NCBI GenBank assembly: GCA_963747775.1 | Contig: CAVVGT010000005.1 | Location: 62,001-126,000 of the forward strand | From: JAGVSZ01 sp963747775 | GTDB taxonomy: Bacteria > Pseudomonadota > Gammaproteobacteria > Burkholderiales > SG8-39 | Length of the DNA stretch: 64,000 nt | Direction of reading: 5' to 3' | Part shown: positions 61,067 to 64,000 of the stretch, piece after piece | Layout: every line of letters starts with the position of its first letter | How positions within the stretch are numbered: position 1 is the stretch's first letter | Notes under the pieces: generated by a model | The model's database searches: none | Seen by the model: the letters and a program-made list of their open reading frames with translations, nothing else | Told to the model about the DNA's origin: nothing | Program-made: the position numbers and the translations under genes

Positions 61067-62319
61067 GTGAAGACGCGGCCGGACGCGCGCGCGCGGTGGC
61101 GGAGGCCATCTATCGCGCCGAGTCGCGCCGCGTGTTCGCCACGCTGATTCGGCTGCTCGGCGATTTCGACCTCGCCGAGGAGGCGCTGCACGATGCCTTT
61201 CGCGCCGCCCTCGAGCAGTGGCCGCGCGACGGCGTGCCTGCAAACCCGCGCGCCTGGCTCGTCTCGGCCGGGCGCTTCAAGGCGATCGACGGGATTCGCC
61301 GGCGCGCGCGATTCGATTCGATCGAGGATGTCGCCGAGCAGGTCGATGCCGTCGCCGACGACACCGCGCAGTGGGACGACGAAGGCATCGAGGACGACCG
61401 GCTCCGACTCGATCTTCACCTGCTGCCACCCTGCCCTCGCCGCCGGACGCGCAGGTGGCGCTCACGCTGCGCGAGGTCTGCGGCCTCACGACCGAGGAGA
61501 TCGCGCAGGCGTTCCTCGCGGCCGCTCCCACGCTGGCGCAGCGCATCGTGCGCGCCAAGACGAAGATCCGCGATGCGCGCATTCCCTACCAGGTGCCGAC
61601 GCACCGAAGAACTGCCGCAACGCCTGGACAGCGTGCTGCGCGTCGATCTATCTCGTGTTCAACGAAGGCTACTCGGCGTCGTCCGGCGCGTCGCTGACGC
61701 GGCTCGATCTCTCCGGCGAGGCGATCCGCCTGGGGCGGCTGCTGGTCGAGCTGCTGCCGGAACCGGAGGCGATCGGACTGCTCGCGCTGATGCTGTTGCA
61801 CGAATCGCGCCGCGCCGCCGCGCACGTCGCCGGCGGGCGACCTCATCCTGCTCGACGAGCAGGACCGCTCGCTCTGGAACCGAGACCAGATCGCGGAGGG
61901 GTCGGCGCTGGTGGAACGGGCGTTCGCGTCGCGCCGCTTCGGCCCCTACACGCTCCAGGCGGCGATCGCGGCGGTGCACGCCGACGCCGCGAGCGCCGCG
62001 GCCACGGACTGGGCGCGAGATCGTGGGTCTTTATGATCTGCTGCTGCGCGCCGATCCGTCGCCCGTCGTCGAGCTGAACCGCGCGGTGGCCGTGGCGATG
62101 CGCGACGGTCCCGCGGCCGGTCTCGTGCTCGTCGACGCTATCCTCGCGCGCGGCGATCTGCAGGACTACCACCTGGCGCACGCCGCGCGGGCGGACTTTT
62201 GCCGGCGGCTGGGGAACACCGCCGAAGCCCGAGCGTCCTACGAGCGGGCTCTGGCCCTCACGCGACAGGCGCCGGAGCGGCGGTTTCTGGAGCGGCGGCT
62301 GGCCGAGCTGCCGGATTGA
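61063..62319 (+). pseudogene. ECF sigma factor with C-terminal extension (ECF42-like), frameshifted
   Basis: From ATG 61063 the sigma-2 region reads VFATLIRLLGDFDLAEEALHDAFRAALEQWP with ANPRAWLVSAGRFKAIDGIRRR. The frame then breaks near 61411, 61442, about 61600, about 61650, 61850 and 62005 by single inserted bases. The order remains intact: FTCCHPALAPDAQVAL, VCGLTTEEIAQAFL, PTLAQRIVRAKTKIR (sigma-4), YLVFNEGYSAS, LTRLDLSGEAIRLGRLL, then TPR-like EIVGLYDLLLRADPSPVVELNRAVA to the stop 62319. The large C-terminal extension and two following DGPF/YCII genes fit the ECF42 group. Correcting the insertions gives about 413 residues. Confidence 0.82.
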
Positions 62320-62331
62320 GGGTGCGGTCGT

Positions 62332-62359
62332 TGTCGATTTCGGGCACCGCCGTTCGACG
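62332..62359 (+). promoter_or_regulatory. Candidate ECF-sigma promoter upstream of the first YCII gene
   Basis: TGTCGA (62332-62337), 16 bases, then TCGACG (62354-62359), 42 bases before the start at 62402. A parallel AGTCGA-N16-TCGAAC lies at 62793-62820 before the second YCII gene. ECF42 promoters are reported to contain TGTCGA at -35. A by-eye match. Confidence 0.4.
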
Positions 62360-62401
62360 AGTGGTGTCGGGGCGATTTGACCACGATCGAAGGGGAAAAC
62401 C

Positions 62402-62794
62402 ATGAAATTCCTGTGCCTGATCTGCGCCGAAAGCGTGATGGAGCAGATGCCGGAGGCCGACGCGGCGCGGCATTTCGAGGACTACCGCGAGTTCACCGCC
62501 GCGATCAGGAAGAGCGGCCACTTCGTCGGGTGCAATCGGCTCCTGCCTCCCCGCGCGGCGACCACGGTTCGGGTGCGGCAGGGCAAGGTCTCGACCACGG
62601 ACGGACCCTTCGTCGAGACCAAGGAGCAGCTCGGCGGCTATTACGTCATCGAGGCCGGCGACCTGAACGAGGCGATCCAAGTGGCCGCGCGGATCCCGGG
62701 GGCGTGGATCGGGTGCGTCGAGGTGCGGCCGATCGCGGAGGACGAGCAGACGCTCAGCGCGCTCGGCTTTCCGGTGCCGGACGTCCGGCGGTAG
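62402..62794 (+). CDS. DGPF/YCII-family protein 1
   Basis: A 130-residue ferredoxin-like-fold protein, MKFLCLICAESVM onwards, with the hallmark STTDGPFVETKEQLGGYYVIEA at about residues 60-81 and a C-terminal tail of about 20 residues after EVRPI. DGPF proteins accompany ECF42 sigma factors; their function is unknown. ATG 62402 follows GAAGGGGAAAACC. Only 68 bases separate it from the second copy, to which it is about half identical. Confidence 0.9.
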   Translation: MKFLCLICAESVMEQMPEADAARHFEDYREFTAAIRKSGHFVGCNRLLPPRAATTVRVRQGKVSTTDGPFVETKEQLGGYYVIEAGDLNEAIQVAARIPGAWIGCVEVRPIAEDEQTLSALGFPVPDVRR

Positions 62795-62862
62795 TCGATC
62801 TTCAGCGACCCCGGTCGAACAGAGTTGCCGTCAGTCACTTCACCACGATTGCGGAGGGAGCC

Positions 62863-63198
62863 ATGAAATACCTGTGCCTGGTCTACATGAAGGGACAGGA
62901 CCTCGACGCCGTTCCCGACAGCGACTGCCTGGCCTTCGGCGAGTCGCTCCGGAAGAGCGGCCGCTACCTCGCCGCGGAGGCGCTCCAACGCGTGGATACG
63001 GCAACGACGGTGCGCGTCCGCGACGGCAAGGTGTCCATCACCGACGGCCCCTTCGCCGAGACGAAGGAGCAGCTTGCCGGGTTCTACCTGATCGACGCCG
63101 ACGACCTCGATGAGGCCATCCAGGTGGCCGCGAAGATCCCGCCGGCGCGCGTGGGTACGATCGAGGTGCGCCCGGTCCGGGAGCTGTCCGCGAAATAG
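62863..63198 (+). CDS. DGPF/YCII-family protein 2
   Basis: A 111-residue second copy, MKYLCLVYMKGQDLDAV onwards, with SITDGPFAETKEQLAGFYLIDA. It is shorter than the first by its C-terminal tail and looks like a tandem duplicate. ATG 62863 follows GCGGAGGGAGCC. The stop TAG is immediately followed by the ABC ATPase ATG at 63199. Expected to be in the sigma factor regulon. Confidence 0.9.
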   Translation: MKYLCLVYMKGQDLDAVPDSDCLAFGESLRKSGRYLAAEALQRVDTATTVRVRDGKVSITDGPFAETKEQLAGFYLIDADDLDEAIQVAAKIPPARVGTIEVRPVRELSAK

Positions 63199-64000
63199 AT
63201 GGATCGCGCTACGCTCCCGCCGGTGCCGGCGGTGATCTCCATCTCGGGCCTGACCAAGACCTACGCATCGGGTCTGCAGGCGCTGAAGCGCATCGACCTG
63301 GAGATCCGCAGGGGCGAGATCTTCGCCCTGCTCGGCCCGAACGGCGCCGGCAAGACGACGCTGATCAGCGTCGTCTGCGGCATCGTCACGCCGACCGCCG
63401 GACGCGTCCTCGTCGACGGCCACGACATCGTGCGCGAGTACCGCGCCGCGAGGTCGAAGATCGGCCTGGTACCGCAGGAGTTGCACACCGACATGTTCGA
63501 GTCGGTTTGGGGCACGGTCCGCTTCAGCCGGGGCCTCTTCGGTCGCGCGCCGGACGCCGCGCATCTGGAGCAGGTGCTGCGCGATCTCTCGCTGTGGGAC
63601 AAGCGCAACGACAAGATCATGACGCTGTCTGGCGGCATGAAGCGGCGGGTGCTCATCGCCAAGGCGCTCGCGCACGAGCCCGAGATCCTGTTCCTCGACG
63701 AGCCGACCGCTGGGGTCGACGTGGAACTGCGCCGCGACATGTGGGCGCTGGTGCGGCGCCTCCGCGAGCGCGGCGTCACCATTATCCTGACCACGCACTA
63801 CATCGACGAGGCCGAGGAGATGGCCGACCGCATTGGCGTGGTGAACAAAGGCGAGTTGGTCGTGGTCGAGGAGAAGACGGCGCTCATGAGGAAGCTCGGC
63901 AAGAAGCAGCTGACGCTCCACCTGCAGGAGCCGATGACGGCGATTCCCGCGGGCTTGAACGACTGGAACCTCGTGCTGCTGAACGGCGGAGCCGACCTCG
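63199..64000 (+). CDS. ABC transporter ATP-binding protein (partial)
   Basis: At least 267 residues, open to the window end. Walker A LLGPNGAGKTTLISVVCG, Q-loop VPQELHTD, signature TLSGGMKRRVLIAKALAHEP, Walker B LFLDEPTAGVDVELR and H-loop TTHYIDEAEEMA are all present. Sequence style suits ABC-2-type export (DrrA/YadG-like) with a C-terminal domain after the H-loop. The permease is expected just beyond the window. ATG 63199 abuts the YCII stop, so it may be in the same operon. Confidence 0.9.
   Translation, partial: MDRATLPPVPAVISISGLTKTYASGLQALKRIDLEIRRGEIFALLGPNGAGKTTLISVVCGIVTPTAGRVLVDGHDIVREYRAARSKIGLVPQELHTDMFESVWGTVRFSRGLFGRAPDAAHLEQVLRDLSLWDKRNDKIMTLSGGMKRRVLIAKALAHEPEILFLDEPTAGVDVELRRDMWALVRRLRERGVTIILTTHYIDEAEEMADRIGVVNKGELVVVEEKTALMRKLGKKQLTLHLQEPMTAIPAGLNDWNLVLLNGGADL

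Overview
The window is GC-rich chromosomal DNA with short intergenic gaps and almost complete coding density. Gene content points to a betaproteobacterium, probably near Burkholderiales. The indicators are the MoxR/DUF58/DUF4129/SpoIIM/RDD cluster, a DUF6279 lipoprotein, a DUF3301 protein, a Fpr-type ferredoxin reductase and OpgC. This placement is inference from family distribution; no rRNA, tRNA or marker gene is present to confirm it. No CRISPR array, tRNA or rRNA was seen.

Layout. 1-6.0 kb (minus strand): an exported haem-protein operon with a two-CxxCH cytochrome (one frameshift), a lipoprotein, a second two-CxxCH protein and a gene cut by the window edge. 6.2-13.1 kb: metabolic and housekeeping genes, including hydroxyacid-oxoacid transhydrogenase, a patatin, a catalase-like protein, MaoC, the RNA ligase RtcB, and VOC, DUF488 and cupin proteins. 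13.3-20.7 kb (minus strand): a seven-gene membrane and AAA-ATPase cluster (BPSS1780-like, RDD, SpoIIM-like, DUF4129, DUF4350, MoxR, DUF58). 20.9-24.2 kb: a FeeM-like N-acyl amino acid synthase, a TSUP permease, an ankyrin protein and an SDR. 24.1-26.7 kb: an apparently acquired, actinobacterial-looking pair, an HxlR regulator divergent from a BBE-type FAD oxidoreductase, with a perfect 9-9-9 inverted repeat between them. 26.7-35.5 kb: an accessory region with an exported amidase, an exported amidohydrolase, 1.1 kb of non-coding DNA carrying dispersed repeats, a lipoprotein/DASS transporter pair and a complete IS1182-type element.

35.6-49.8 kb is ordinary core-like sequence: MaoC, aldo/keto reductase, Fpr, TlpA-like protein, transglutaminase, TPR proteins, a PhoD-like phosphatase, a BON-LysM protein (Kbp) beside a GlsB-type protein, MFS, RidA, an alpha/beta hydrolase and a BASS-like permease. 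49.9-57.3 kb: a molybdopterin oxidoreductase coupled to an exported nicotinamidase, then OpgC and a GDSL hydrolase, then three genes (amidohydrolase, FixH/YtkA-like, MauG-like di-haem peroxidase) riddled with single-base insertions. 57.3-64 kb: an isomerase, a spermidine synthase-like protein, a class II aldolase, a gluconokinase, an ECF sigma factor (also full of one-base insertions) followed by two DGPF/YCII proteins, and an ABC ATPase cut by the window end.

Two cautions. First, several genes carry isolated one-base frameshifts and two segments (54.9-57.1 and 61.4-62.0 kb) carry many. The encoded residues remain conserved between indels, so most are probably assembly errors, not decay. Second, GC richness creates many long antisense open frames, which were ignored.
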